A stretch of DNA of 50,283 bases from Planctomycetota bacterium (GTDB taxonomy: Bacteria; Planctomycetota; Phycisphaerae; UBA1845). Shown piece after piece: positions 19,101 to 27,744 of the stretch; position 1 is the first letter of the stretch; each line of letters opens with the position of its first letter. A program made the translations under genes and the position numbers. The DNA is taken from the NCBI GenBank assembly GCA_024275565.1, contig JAJRYY010000178.1, positions 1 to 50,283 on the forward strand, in the 5' to 3' direction. The notes beneath the pieces are model-generated. The model searched no databases and was not told where the DNA came from. It was given only the letters and a program-made list of their open reading frames with translations.

Positions 19101-20491
19101 ACACCGTTCAGGGCAAACCTGTGCGGCGTCAGAGCATTGCGCAATGTCGGGATGCGCTGATAGTCGAATCCCATCAGACGTGCACACGCCAGATCGACAG
19201 CCACAGGATCGGGACCAGCCACAATAACGCCCGTCTGCTTCACATCGCCGCCCATCGGACCATTGCCCTCAGCCCCCAGGATACCATCGACAAACGAAAA
19301 ATAACGCCGTTGCGGTGTCTCGTGAAGATTCCCTTCGCCATCACCATAGCGCAACGCACGGTTCAGGTCGAGAACCATACGCCACGTCGTGTTGTTTCCG
19401 TACCAGTTCCCAGAGCGGATCCGATCGGTGTTCGTGTCACCAAAAGTCTTACGACCCGCGCTCTTCATGAATGCAGCCATGTGTTTTCGAGCACGCCCCA
19501 GTTTGGGAAAATGACGCTTGAAGGTCGCAAGCATGACCTGTTCAAAACGCTCAGAGAACCCGGATGCAGCGTACTGATCACCACCGGTGCAAGGCACGCC
19601 TTCGAGATGATGAGGCAACCAGTTCTTATTGCCATTGATACCAACGAGGTTCTTGAGATTCAGCGTGACCCCGACCTTCTTATGCGTCTTGAGCTTGGGA
19701 AGGTTAATGAAAACGTCCGCGTCAAGAATCGTCCGGGAGATCAGGTATTCATGCACATCACCATTATGATGCTTCGCAACCTCGGAAATGTCGTATTCAC
19801 TTCCGTGCAACCGATGGTTGAGATGGTTGATGGGGGTAAACTCAGAATCACGCCCCAGATTGATGCTGGTATAACCAGCCGGGTCGCCAGGCAACACACG
19901 ATGCCCGATAATAACGCCGTCAACCTTCTCGGTGAATTCTGGTCGAAGGTCGATGATGTCAACCGGCACGGACGTCCGCTCTTTGCAAAACGCCTGGATC
20001 TCCCGCAAACCAGTGATTTTGCAGATATTTTCAAAGGAAGCTTCACACTGCGGAGCATCAGCAACAACAACCCGCCCTTCCCCCTTCAAGGCGATCATCA
20101 CATAGTCCAGAACAGCCCGGATCACTGCACCCTGTGTGATGATGCACGAAATGTCACCATCCGGGTCGTCATGGAAATCACGGATAAAATTCGGCTTCAA
20201 AACAACGGTGTCACCAGGTGTCACCAGATCGCCAAGCGGGTTCCAGTCCGACGTCCCATAATGAGCGCCATCGTATCCAAGCTGATACAGCGAACCGCGG
20301 ACAGCCTCATAGACGTGATTGGACTGACCACCAGCGCTGCCGTTGGAAGCACTCGCACCACCAACAGTCTCTGTCCACGGATATTCCGGATACGCCGTCG
20401 AAGGCGAATAGGGCGGCGTGGACGGGTAACTACCTTCAACGCGATAAATACCCACATGGGCTGGATTCAGTGTGTTCACATGCTCGCTCAT
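16151..20491 (-). CDS. Three-module fusion: DUF362 + membrane-anchored GT4 + CapK-like adenylate-forming
   Basis: A single open frame of 1446 residues. Residues about 90-470 resemble DUF362 (TVVLKPNFIRD, VFINLPKLKTHKKVGVTLNLKNLVG, GNGPMGGDVKQTG); no ferredoxin-type cysteine cluster is seen. Residues about 525-556 are strongly hydrophobic (VLAFCVVFVLFASTAFVV). Residues about 571-935 are a GT4 glycosyltransferase (GTFYNENWFRSHVLPLTR, YQMTGGPIQIIGGG, EX7E element TEGLSIAMIEAMAAG). A Lys/Ser-rich linker follows. Residues about 980-1446 are a CapK/PaaK module (AYDKSGYYRDAF, STSGSSGMP, MPFIRY-equivalent TPFIRYRTGD, DVDRIHRNLNKKLEG). The GT part, including its membrane helix, is paralogous to the whole neighbouring protein at 20545-21909. 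The CapK part resembles 12479-13915. It may activate, transfer and anchor one substituent in a single polypeptide; this is inference. Confidence 0.88.
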   Translation of the reverse strand: MSEHVNTLNPAHVGIYRVEGSYPSTPPYSPSTAYPEYPWTETVGGASASNGSAGGQSNHVYEAVRGSLYQLGYDGAHYGTSDWNPLGDLVTPGDTVVLKPNFIRDFHDDPDGDISCIITQGAVIRAVLDYVMIALKGEGRVVVADAPQCEASFENICKITGLREIQAFCKERTSVPVDIIDLRPEFTEKVDGVIIGHRVLPGDPAGYTSINLGRDSEFTPINHLNHRLHGSEYDISEVAKHHNGDVHEYLISRTILDADVFINLPKLKTHKKVGVTLNLKNLVGINGNKNWLPHHLEGVPCTGGDQYAASGFSERFEQVMLATFKRHFPKLGRARKHMAAFMKSAGRKTFGDTNTDRIRSGNWYGNNTTWRMVLDLNRALRYGDGEGNLHETPQRRYFSFVDGILGAEGNGPMGGDVKQTGVIVAGPDPVAVDLACARLMGFDYQRIPTLRNALTPHRFALNGVFYDDIQCRSNDPDFDGALYEWEGSCFAFKPHFGWTGHVEIDSDVASVASQSRGAAGRALSSIVRAISAVLAFCVVFVLFASTAFVVASFRLLHFVTFARFKPRRFGQVRLLLAGTFYNENWFRSHVLPLTRTEGISDVYVVTDQPLSKTDKVTYVCPPRWAQKVFGRVLTRAYMIFKCSMKYHPDILMGYHIMPNALLCLLASSLFGGRSVYQMTGGPIQIIGGGPGSENALLCRLRRESWILERLIYHLVRQFDLVVVRGQKAVDFMAEHRLAKRIVIITGSIHIDPALLNRIQPQFDLVMVARHISEKQPSRFVDITHAISKYRPNVRAAFVGEGPLTTELKAQVKRLGIQRNVLFLGKLARVDEVLAASSLFVLTSQTEGLSIAMIEAMAAGLPVLVPNVGDLGSLVVDGENGFFIDPDDVENTARRIADLLDDEIRLQAMSHAAQQRATETNSITAIAGRWDRLLPGWLHADGALTSKASTSLRCELDNGQVSKKRLVTKKSALSKKNLWEATPPYLRRALGALPSHIPPQYLLGAKFRQNRQFVNDVDTWSADQSAEYQLQRLQRLISLAYDKSGYYRDAFADIGFEPGDLKSLEDLHDLPIIDKKVILEHLDDMVTTDVGMSHVDLVSTSGSSGMPLRFYTSSDRSAIEYAYLVAAWERASYRMDIPLAVIRGQLVQADRNGLFHEYDPILRRHYYSNFHMTDEHMERYLQHIATIGPCFLHVFPSSIAALSRFIDRSGVDVPANILGILAGSENIYDEDRRRAERTFGVRYYSWYGHSEKLVMASECAESTDYHVFPTYGYFELLDKDDRPINTPGQSGEIVGTGFINEITPFIRYRTGDFATYVSDHCKACGRAHPIINHLRGHRTQEVLVAADRSIISWAAINMHDDTFVRVRQFQFQQETPGEVVLRIVPTAGFGVEDVDRIHRNLNKKLEGRITFEVQIVRDIPLTKSGKSTYVDQHIDIDALLELEVSAS

Positions 20492-20544
20492 ATTCTATCC
20501 ATCACACAGCTCGGGCCCTGGTCCTGATCACAAACGCGTGCTTC

Positions 20545-21909
20545 TCAGATCGGCTCTATCCGATCGACATCCTGTTCATCAACTTCCAGCAACCCCCGCC
20601 AGCGCTCAGCCACAGCATCGCGCGACGCGCGACGTTCAATCTCAAATCGAGCAGCCAGCGACATCTCCCGCCATCTGGCATCATCGCGCAACAGATCCAA
20701 AATCCGCTCCGTGAATGCCTCAACGATCTCAGACGAGGCAAGCACCTCGCCTGACGGCACAAGCCCGCCTGTCACACCATCTACGACAAAATCACACAAC
20801 TCACCAATATCCGGAACCACCGGCACACAACCACACGCCATCGCTTCCAGCATCGAAATCGACAACCCCTCAGATTTCGAGGTCAGCACGAACACCCGCG
20901 CATCCCCCAGACACTCTATTACGTCGTCTCGGTGACCGAGGAACGTCACATTATTCGCCAGACCAGCATCCCGACATCGCCTCTCGAGGCATTCCTGCAA
21001 CGGACCAGACCCGATAACAACCGCCCGAACGTCCGGAAACGATGCCCGAACCGATCCAACAACATCAAGAAACAGACCCGGCTGCTTGATCTCGCTCAAT
21101 CGCCCCACAAACACCAGATCAATCGAACGCGGCACATTCTCCGCATTCGCGCCCGCATCCGATTCCGTATCCGCGCCCGCATCCGCATCAGGCCGGGGCA
21201 TCTCAACGCTCCCGGTCAAAATCGCCACATTGCGAGCACCGCGCGATTTCATCTGCTCCAGAGCACGCCGACCACGCACAACCACAAGATCAAATTCACA
21301 CGCAACAGCAAATGCCAGCTTTTCCAGCACCACTGAAGGACGACCAAGACCACGCATCACAGGGTTCTCAGCCAACCACCCACCACCGACAAGCTCAACA
21401 GGTCCGCCGGTCATCTGGTAGCAGGCCCGACGACCCAGCAATCGCGCGACCAGAAGCGCAGATACTGCGCCCGGAAAAATGTGATACCCCATGACCATCG
21501 TCGGCGACATTTTCAACCCGGTCAGTCCCATAACAATCAGCTTGGAACCGGCGCGTCCGAAAAGCTTCCTCACCCATTTCGAAGGACAGACGCACCGCGC
21601 ACCAGCCAGCGGCGGCGACGGCGGCTCATCGACCACGAACACGATTTCCCCGAGATTGCTTCTAACCAGTGGAACAGCGTGAGACAGATACCAGTTGCGG
21701 CTGTAAAACGTCCCCGTAACTATTACAGTGCTGCTTGCGCCTCCCCCAGACCTGGTAGCCCTCACAACGCGTGCGACGCGCGAAAGGATCAGCACGGATG
21801 CGTAGACGATCAGCAGGAAAACCCACGACAACCACACCCGTACGAGGGGTAGGCCTCGCGTTTCCGTCCGTCCCGCTGCTTGAGACACCGTGTCGTCGTT
21901 TTCGCTCAT
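20545..21909 (-). CDS. Membrane-anchored glycosyltransferase family 4
   Basis: 454 residues. A hydrophobic anchor lies near the N-terminus (VWLSWVFLLIVYASVLILSR), followed by a GT-B glycosyltransferase: VIVTGTFYSRNWYLSHAVPL, CYQMTGGPVELVGGG, DLVFVGRLSEIKQP and the EX7E element SEGLSISMLEAMACG. It is closely similar in motif order to the middle of the 1446-residue fusion downstream, so the two are likely duplicates. A short Asp/Ala/Glu-rich low-complexity stretch (near DADAGADTESDAG) sits between the two Rossmann lobes. An ideal TATAAT lies 2 nt before the ATG, which is probably fortuitous. Confidence 0.87.
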   Translation of the reverse strand: MSENDDTVSQAAGRTETRGLPLVRVWLSWVFLLIVYASVLILSRVARVVRATRSGGGASSTVIVTGTFYSRNWYLSHAVPLVRSNLGEIVFVVDEPPSPPLAGARCVCPSKWVRKLFGRAGSKLIVMGLTGLKMSPTMVMGYHIFPGAVSALLVARLLGRRACYQMTGGPVELVGGGWLAENPVMRGLGRPSVVLEKLAFAVACEFDLVVVRGRRALEQMKSRGARNVAILTGSVEMPRPDADAGADTESDAGANAENVPRSIDLVFVGRLSEIKQPGLFLDVVGSVRASFPDVRAVVIGSGPLQECLERRCRDAGLANNVTFLGHRDDVIECLGDARVFVLTSKSEGLSISMLEAMACGCVPVVPDIGELCDFVVDGVTGGLVPSGEVLASSEIVEAFTERILDLLRDDARWREMSLAARFEIERRASRDAVAERWRGLLEVDEQDVDRIEPI

Positions 21910-21925
21910 GTATTATAGGACATTC

Positions 21926-23161
21926 TTATAGCTGGGGAAAGACCAAAGGATCCCATCGCACCGATACAATTGTCCGGCCATCCACCTCGAAGCGATCGCT
22001 TGGGAGGACTTTCCCATCGGCATCGCGGATTTCTACGTCGCCACAACGGGGCAGTTCAAAAGTTAAACCACGAACGTCGTTTTTATCCGGACCACGCTTT
22101 CCAGAGATCGGATCGTCCACGGACTCCAGGACGATCGTTACCAATCCCCCCTGCTCGGAAATACGGTATTTCAGGTGGTCTCGAGCGGTGAGGTAGCGGA
22201 GCAGGCGATGGGTCGTGGTGACCAGAATTTGACCCTCGTCGCGGTATTGAGCGAGGCGGCGAAAACCAGCCTGGCCTCGTGCGTCGAATGGACACGCCGG
22301 ATCGATCACTTTCCCGAGGTGCGTATACCAGATGCAGACGCCCTGCCGTCGCACGAGGCGATTCAGGATACGGGGGGTCAAAACCTCACCAATCCCGGAA
22401 GCATCTGCACCGATGGCAGCCCCGCCCCAGTGCGGATGGGATCGGAGGAATTCCCAGATTTCGTTCCCGTCACGGAGCGTGGATTGTCGCAAAACGTCGT
22501 TGGCAGCGTACATTTCCCAACGCGGATGACCCTTGCGCCCCAGGTGGATTTTGACGGATTCCTTGAGCACCGTTCCTGCAGATGCGATCGGGTGTCGCGG
22601 GTTCCAGATGCTCGCGAGCGAACCGAAGCCAACTGGCGTATTCTGGGCGGTGACGACGGTGGTGCGGCCTCTCCAGATGTAGCGGATGCCGTACTCCAGT
22701 GTGAGGTCGGTGTGGTAGACGTCAGCCTCGGGGAGATCACCGCTGCCGACCATGATATCCGGACCTACGTTGGAGGGTGCTTTGGAGTGATCCACCCATA
22801 CTTCTATTTTACAATTGTGACTGGATAAATCGTCGAGTGCTCGTTTTGCATGTTCGCGGGTCGTGGCGAAGTCGCCGTAGGAGTGGATGCAGTCGATGTG
22901 GCCTGAGTGGATGAGGGCGTGGGCCATCTCGCGTCCTGCGTCGTCCGTGCCACGGTAGGAATACTGGTCGGTGGGCATGTCGAAGTAAATGGTGTTTCCG
23001 ACCTCAAGGTTCACGCCCGGTCCCATGATGGTCGTCTGGTCGGTGTTCAGATATTTAGCTATATCGAGATAGACGTTTCGGTCCGGCGTTTCGTCGAGGT
23101 CGCTGCAGATGGCCAACATTGCTCTGAAGGGGTGGGGATAGGTTAGAAGTTTCGCGTCCAT
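21926..23161 (-). CDS. Unassigned protein, possible NodB-like polysaccharide deacetylase relative
   Basis: 411 residues, no signal peptide. I do not recognise the family firmly. The N-terminal half has CSDLDET near residue 20, HIDCIHSYGDFATTREHAKRAL near residue 110 and KIEVWVDHSKAPSNVG. This order of acidic and histidine motifs recalls NodB-type deacetylase barrels. A later ICIWYTHLGKVIDP-like segment adds another histidine (VCIWYTHLGK). The C-terminal about 100 residues look like a beta-sandwich accessory domain. The gene sits tightly between two GT4 genes (3-nt and 16-nt gaps), so a role in glycan modification is likely. Deacetylase, hydrolase or phosphoesterase activity all remain possible. 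Confidence 0.5.
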   Translation of the reverse strand: MDAKLLTYPHPFRAMLAICSDLDETPDRNVYLDIAKYLNTDQTTIMGPGVNLEVGNTIYFDMPTDQYSYRGTDDAGREMAHALIHSGHIDCIHSYGDFATTREHAKRALDDLSSHNCKIEVWVDHSKAPSNVGPDIMVGSGDLPEADVYHTDLTLEYGIRYIWRGRTTVVTAQNTPVGFGSLASIWNPRHPIASAGTVLKESVKIHLGRKGHPRWEMYAANDVLRQSTLRDGNEIWEFLRSHPHWGGAAIGADASGIGEVLTPRILNRLVRRQGVCIWYTHLGKVIDPACPFDARGQAGFRRLAQYRDEGQILVTTTHRLLRYLTARDHLKYRISEQGGLVTIVLESVDDPISGKRGPDKNDVRGLTFELPRCGDVEIRDADGKVLPSDRFEVDGRTIVSVRWDPLVFPQL

Positions 23162-23164
23162 GCG

Positions 23165-24412
23165 TCACCGACCCACATTCCCGCGCCTGGCTGACCGCTT
23201 CCGCTGGAGCGAAGACTTTCTCTTGAGGACTGTGCGGTAGACGTCGAGCGTTTTGTTGCGGAGGGCTTCCAGGGAAAATTCATGCTCGACCCATGCACGG
23301 GCGGCGGTCCCCATCGCCTGCCGATGCGTCTCATCCGTGAGGAGCTTTGTGAGGTGCTTGGCCATGGTCTTGTCATCGTCATAATCAACGATATGCCCGA
23401 CCTTTGCGTCGGGGACGACGATGGCATTGTCTGCAACGTCGGTTGCGACGACCGGGACGCCACATGCCATTGATTCGAGAAGCACGTTCGGCGTCCCCTC
23501 CCGCTCTGAGGTCAGTACGGTGACGTCGCATGCATTGTAGACATCGACGATGTCGTCGCGATTTCCGAGGCACATCACGGTGTCGGTGAGGTGCAGCTCT
23601 TTGACGATTTCGTCCATGCGTGTGCGGTAGTCGTCCGACCCCTGCAGTCCCTGATGGAGCGCACCGCCGACGCACAGGAACACGGCTGGTACGCCTTCAT
23701 CGAGTACGCGGCGAGCGGTTCGGAAGTACATTGCGTGGTTTTTCTGCTTCTTGAAGCTGCAGAACATGCCCACGATGCGGTTTTTTTCGGGAATACCGAG
23801 TTCTGCTCGGACGCGATTTTCATCAGATGGCGAGAAACGCTCTACATCCACGCCATTGTGTACGACGAAGAGTCGTTCGTCGGAAATGCCCAGCGTTTTT
23901 TTCTGGAATCGCTTGCCGGCGTGCGAATTGGCGATGACAGCGTCGAAGCAGCGGTGCGTCAATTTGAGGGCTGCTGTGTGTCGCCATTTTCGGATGTAGT
24001 CGGCATTTCGCTCCGAGCCGATGATGGCGACTCGTCCTGAAAGCGTCCCTGCGAGGCGTGCTGCGATTTCCGCATCGAAGAGGAATGCGTGGACGATGTC
24101 TGCGTTCAGATGATCTATCAACCGTCTCAATCGTGGGACCACGCTGAGGTCGAATTTGGATTTTTTTGTGATGATATGTAGGCGTGCGTCTGCCTCGTGC
24201 AGGGCTGTCTTCAGGGGTACATAATCGGATAGGCAGCAGACGTGCGTTTCGATACCGGCGCTGTTGAGTTGATTGGCAAGCTCGATGACCTGCCGCTGTG
24301 CTCCGCCGTATTCGAGATTGCTGATGAGCAGGAGCACCTTTTTCGGACCTGCCTCGGAGAGAGTGTCAATACCTGTCACTTTTGTATCCGACTGGTCCAT
24401 GACACTCTGCAT
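23165..24412 (-). CDS. Glycosyltransferase family 4
   Basis: 415-residue soluble GT-B enzyme. The acceptor lobe starts VLLLISNLEYGGAQRQVIELANQL, and ADIVHAFLFDAEIAARLAG lies in the N-terminal domain. The donor lobe has RLFVVHNGVDVERFSP and the EX7E element REGTPNVLLESMACG. It most resembles the capsule glycosyltransferases that begin with a GGAQR motif. The ATG sits inside a direct-repeat unit (tgcatatcccga) that recurs at 24501. A later internal start near the domain is therefore possible, but the first 24 residues are not conserved-looking. Confidence 0.88.
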   Translation of the reverse strand: MQSVMDQSDTKVTGIDTLSEAGPKKVLLLISNLEYGGAQRQVIELANQLNSAGIETHVCCLSDYVPLKTALHEADARLHIITKKSKFDLSVVPRLRRLIDHLNADIVHAFLFDAEIAARLAGTLSGRVAIIGSERNADYIRKWRHTAALKLTHRCFDAVIANSHAGKRFQKKTLGISDERLFVVHNGVDVERFSPSDENRVRAELGIPEKNRIVGMFCSFKKQKNHAMYFRTARRVLDEGVPAVFLCVGGALHQGLQGSDDYRTRMDEIVKELHLTDTVMCLGNRDDIVDVYNACDVTVLTSEREGTPNVLLESMACGVPVVATDVADNAIVVPDAKVGHIVDYDDDKTMAKHLTKLLTDETHRQAMGTAARAWVEHEFSLEALRNKTLDVYRTVLKRKSSLQRKRSARRGNVGR

Positions 24413-24562
24413 ATCCCGACCTCAATCCTGTTCAATCGGAGCATTTTCCGGAATCACACCTGTTCCCAATCAATGGTCCGCACAGCGGACCCTACCTGAC
24501 TGCATATCCCGATCTCAATCCCGTTCCCAATCGATGGTCCGCACAGCGGCCCCTGCCTGGGA
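24409..24562 (+). repeat. Intergenic direct repeat carrying GTAGGGTCCGC-type hairpins
   Basis: The motif tgcatatcccga(c/t)ctcaatc occurs at about 24409 and 24501. Each copy is followed by cccaatc(a/g)atggtccgc and a palindrome ggtccgc...gcgg(a/c)cc reading gtagggtccgctg on the minus strand. The same hairpin recurs at 45143-45163 and partly at 1805. The 173-bp gap between the GT4 and uxs genes is essentially all repeat. Confidence 0.75.
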
Positions 24563-24585
24563 TGTAGTACATCGCACTCGGCGAC

Positions 24586-25524
24586 CTACACATTCAGCAA
24601 TTCCCGAAAGAAATCGACGGTTTTGCCCAGTCCTTCAGGGAGCTTGATGGTCGGCGACCAGCCCAGCAGTGATTTTGCGCGTGAAATATCCGGACATCTT
24701 CGCTTCGGATCGTCCTGCGGCAGCGGGTGGTTTTCGACAATCAGTTTTTTCCCCACCACGTCTCCGAGGCAGTCTACGAGCGATTTGATGCTGTATTCGT
24801 CCGGGTTTCCGATATTGACCGGATCGCAGCAGCCCTCGCCTTCGTAGGTCATCAGCTTGATGAACCCATCGATCAGATCGGATACATAGCAGAAGCTCCG
24901 CGTCTGCACGCCGTCGCCGTAGATCGTGACTGGTTCATTCCTGAGTGCGCTGCATACGAAATTGGAAATCACACGTCCGTCGCCGACGGCCATCCTCGGT
25001 CCGTAGGTGTTGAAAATTCGAACGATCCGAACGTCCACATCGTTCTGAATGTGGTAGTTCATCATGAGCGTTTCCGCCACGCGTTTTCCTTCGTCGTAGC
25101 AGCTTCTCGGTCCGAGTGTGTTTACATTTCCCCAGTAGTCTTCGCGTTGTGGGTGGACTTCCGGGTCGCCGTAGATTTCGCTCGTGGAAGCCTGCAGGAC
25201 GCGGGCGTTGATGCGTTTGGCCAGCCCGAGCACGTTGAGCGCTCCCATGACAGAGGTTTTGACGGTCTTCACGGGGTTGTGCTGGTAGTGGATGGGTGAT
25301 GCGGGGCAGGCGAGGTTGAAGATCCAGTCGACTTCCAGGAGTATTGGCTGGACGACGTCGTGGCGGATGAATTCGAACTCCGGGCGCTCGAGCAGGTGCG
25401 CGATGTTCTTTCTTGACCCTGTGAAGAGGTTGTCCAGGGCGATCACTTCATGCCCATCGTTCAGCAATCGTTCACAGAGGTGGCTTCCGAGAAATCCGGC
25501 TCCGCCGGTGACCAACGTACGCAT
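24586..25524 (-). CDS. uxs: UDP-glucuronate decarboxylase (UDP-xylose synthase)
   Basis: An SDR-extended nucleotide-sugar enzyme of 312 residues. It oxidises UDP-glucuronate at C4, decarboxylates it and reduces it to UDP-xylose. It has the NAD-binding motif [11 protein letters not shown], the UXS-typical [17 protein letters not shown], active-site TSE (residues 114-116) and YDEGK with Tyr143 and Lys147, plus [13 protein letters not shown] set the start at 25524, where GGAG lies 8 nt upstream and the Rossmann motif follows at once; the frame is open to 25674. The neighbouring ugd supplies its substrate, which strengthens the assignment over a dTDP-glucose dehydratase. Confidence 0.92.
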   Translation of the reverse strand: MRTLVTGGAGFLGSHLCERLLNDGHEVIALDNLFTGSRKNIAHLLERPEFEFIRHDVVQPILLEVDWIFNLACPASPIHYQHNPVKTVKTSVMGALNVLGLAKRINARVLQASTSEIYGDPEVHPQREDYWGNVNTLGPRSCYDEGKRVAETLMMNYHIQNDVDVRIVRIFNTYGPRMAVGDGRVISNFVCSALRNEPVTIYGDGVQTRSFCYVSDLIDGFIKLMTYEGEGCCDPVNIGNPDEYSIKSLVDCLGDVVGKKLIVENHPLPQDDPKRRCPDISRAKSLLGWSPTIKLPEGLGKTVDFFRELLNV

Positions 25525-25573
25525 CCAATCCACTCCAGTCTGATTTTTTCGATTTCGACCCCGATTCGCAGTG

Positions 25574-26893
25574 CTACGAGGCGGGAACGACGGGCGGTTT
25601 TCCGATCGCGTGATACTCAATTCCGTGCCGCAGCATGGCAGACGGTTCGTACAGGTTTCGCCCGTCAAACACAATTTTCTGCTTCAGCAGGCCGCACAAC
25701 CGTTCGTAGTCCGGGCTGCGATAGTCGTTCCATTCTGTGCAGATTGCAAGTGCATCGGCCCCTTCGATGGCTGCGTAGCTGTTGTCGCAATATTCGATGT
25801 TGTCGCCGAATTCATGCTTGAGGTGTCGCAACGCCTCAGGGTCATGTGCGCGTACCTTCACGCCCGCCTCCAGCAGGCTTCGGATCAGTGTGAGCGACGG
25901 ACCTTCACGGATGTCATCGGTGTTGGGCTTGAACGCGATGCCCCAGACCGCGACGGTCATGCCCGAAAGCGCATCCCCGAATCGATTCTGAATTTTGTTG
26001 AACATGACGCGTTTCTGGCGTTCGTTCGTCTCGTGCGACGCGGTGAGCATCTGCGGATCGACGCCGTGTTCTCTGGCGGTGTGCATGAGCGCCCGCACAT
26101 CTTTCGGGAAGCAGCTTCCACCGTACCCTGCTCCGGGATAGAGAAACTGGAACCCGATGCGACCATCTGTGCCCATGACGCGTCGGACGTCGTCCACGTC
26201 GATTCCGCACGCGTCGCAGAGGCTTGCAATTTCGTTGATGAAGCTGATCCGCGACGCCAGGATACCGTTACACGCATACTTCGCCATCTCGGCAGCTTTG
26301 CGTCCCATCATCAAAATCGGCTTATTATTCCGGACGAACGGCATGTACAGCTCGCGGATGATATCTGCAGCCGCTTCGTTCTCATATCCCACGACGACAC
26401 GTTCGGGGCGCTGAAAATCCCGGACGGCTGACCCCTCTTTGAGGAATTCCGGGTTGCTGACCAGATGCACGGGATGGGCTGCTTTCTCCTTGACGATTCC
26501 CTCGACCCATTCACCGGTACCGACCGGAACGGTGCTCTTGATCGCCATGGGGATCATTTTGGTGACATGGGGAGCCATATCTCGCGCGAACGCACCAATA
26601 CCTGAAAGATCGGCTGATCCGTCCGGCAGTGGCGCGGTTCCGATGCAGATGAAAATCACCTGGGCGTGCTCCATGGCTGCTTTGAGATCTGTCGTAAATC
26701 GTAGCCTGCCCGCTTTGCGATTCTGTACGATGAGTTCGGTCAACCCCGGTTCGAAAATCGGGATTTCGCCATCGTTGAGTGCGTCGATTTTCGCTTTATC
26801 GATATCGTAACCGATGACATCGTTTCCAACGTCTGAAAGGCATGCACCCGCCACCAGTCCGACATATCCCGACCCTGCCACCATTACACGCAT
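25574..26893 (-). CDS. ugd: UDP-glucose 6-dehydrogenase
   Basis: 439 residues. Oxidises UDP-glucose to UDP-glucuronate with two NAD. The N-terminal Rossmann motif is [17 protein letters not shown], followed by [11 protein letters not shown]. The central helix carries the conserved Lys205/Asn209 region ([20 protein letters not shown]), and the catalytic cysteine is Cys261 in [10 protein letters not shown]. The C-terminal UDP-binding Rossmann domain contains [20 protein letters not shown]. It sits directly upstream of uxs in the direction of transcription, giving a UDP-glucose to UDP-xylose module. The product is also the likely precursor of uronic acid residues in the polymer. Confidence 0.95.
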   Translation of the reverse strand: MRVMVAGSGYVGLVAGACLSDVGNDVIGYDIDKAKIDALNDGEIPIFEPGLTELIVQNRKAGRLRFTTDLKAAMEHAQVIFICIGTAPLPDGSADLSGIGAFARDMAPHVTKMIPMAIKSTVPVGTGEWVEGIVKEKAAHPVHLVSNPEFLKEGSAVRDFQRPERVVVGYENEAAADIIRELYMPFVRNNKPILMMGRKAAEMAKYACNGILASRISFINEIASLCDACGIDVDDVRRVMGTDGRIGFQFLYPGAGYGGSCFPKDVRALMHTAREHGVDPQMLTASHETNERQKRVMFNKIQNRFGDALSGMTVAVWGIAFKPNTDDIREGPSLTLIRSLLEAGVKVRAHDPEALRHLKHEFGDNIEYCDNSYAAIEGADALAICTEWNDYRSPDYERLCGLLKQKIVFDGRNLYEPSAMLRHGIEYHAIGKPPVVPAS

Positions 26894-26949
26894 GATTCTT
26901 CATCTCCCAGCAAGCCAACAGGCCGGTCCATCCGTCAAAATCCAGTGTA

Positions 26950-27744
26950 CTATTCCACTCGTGGCTGCTTGCCCGGCCACAATCGAGCAAACCATTCCCG
27001 AATGAGCATCCAGCCGAACAGTGTATTCGTAACGAGGTAGCGACGCCACATGCGGCGTGGTTCCTGTACTACGCGGTACAACCATTCCATGCCCATTTTC
27101 TGCCATAACTCCGGTGCCCGACGCACCTTGCCAGCCATCACGTCAAACGACCCGCCAACGCCATGGCAGACCGGAATATTCATTTCCTTCGCCCACCGCC
27201 CCATGAACTGCTCTTTTTTGGGCGGACTGATGGCCACGAACAGCATATCTGCACGCGAAGCCTTGATGTTTTCGACGATCTCTGCCTCGTCTTCCGGTTT
27301 GAAGTAACCATTGCGATAACCCGCCACCTCCACGCCTGGGAAATCTGATTCGATCCTGGCGACCACCGTGCTGACCACCTCCTCCGATGCACCGAGGCAG
27401 TAGACGCGATACCCCCTGGACTGTCCGCGTTTGAGCATCCCGAACATCAGATCGATCCCAGGTACCCGTCCCGGAAGACGCTTTCCAAGAATCCGCAACG
27501 CCCAGACAACCGCCATCCCGTCCGCCAGAATGATGTCCGATTCGAGAACGGACTCTCGCAGCAACTCGTCCCGGCGCATGTTCACAAGCTTGGCAGCGTT
27601 GACCACGCCAATGTGCAGCGTATCGCGGTTGCCAATGACCCGATCGATCAGATCGAGCGTACCATCCACCGACAGCACGTCGATCGGGACGCCGAAAAGG
27701 GGATACTGCTGCCAGTTTCTCTGCTCGTTCACGCCCTGAATCAT
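26950..27744 (-). CDS. WecG/TagA/CpsF family glycosyltransferase (GT26)
   Basis: 264 residues. This family adds N-acetylmannosamine(-uronic acid) or a related sugar to a lipid-linked acceptor at the cytoplasmic membrane. Motifs visible are GVVNAAKLVNMRRD, DIILADGMAVVWA, RVPGIDLMFGML and the late PPKKEQFMGRW. The ATG at 27744 overlaps the upstream stop as ATGA and gives the normal family length; the frame is open to 27795. Presence of wecB at 43982 in the same window (UDP-ManNAc synthesis) is consistent with a ManNAc-type donor; this is inference. The C-terminus holds LPRRMWRRYL-like basic residues typical of membrane association (EPRRMWRRYLVTN). Confidence 0.9.
   Translation of the reverse strand: MIQGVNEQRNWQQYPLFGVPIDVLSVDGTLDLIDRVIGNRDTLHIGVVNAAKLVNMRRDELLRESVLESDIILADGMAVVWALRILGKRLPGRVPGIDLMFGMLKRGQSRGYRVYCLGASEEVVSTVVARIESDFPGVEVAGYRNGYFKPEDEAEIVENIKASRADMLFVAISPPKKEQFMGRWAKEMNIPVCHGVGGSFDVMAGKVRRAPELWQKMGMEWLYRVVQEPRRMWRRYLVTNTLFGWMLIREWFARLWPGKQPRVE

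Noticed and set aside
18950-20527. 525-residue plus-strand frame antisense to the fusion gene
   Set aside because: It mirrors the DUF362 module in a G+C-rich gene, with no recognisable domain and no ribosome-binding site.
21912-21917. Perfect TATAAT before the GT4 gene at 21909
   Set aside because: It lies 2 nt from the ATG, within a tight operon, with no -35 match at 17 nt. Probably chance in an AT-rich junction.
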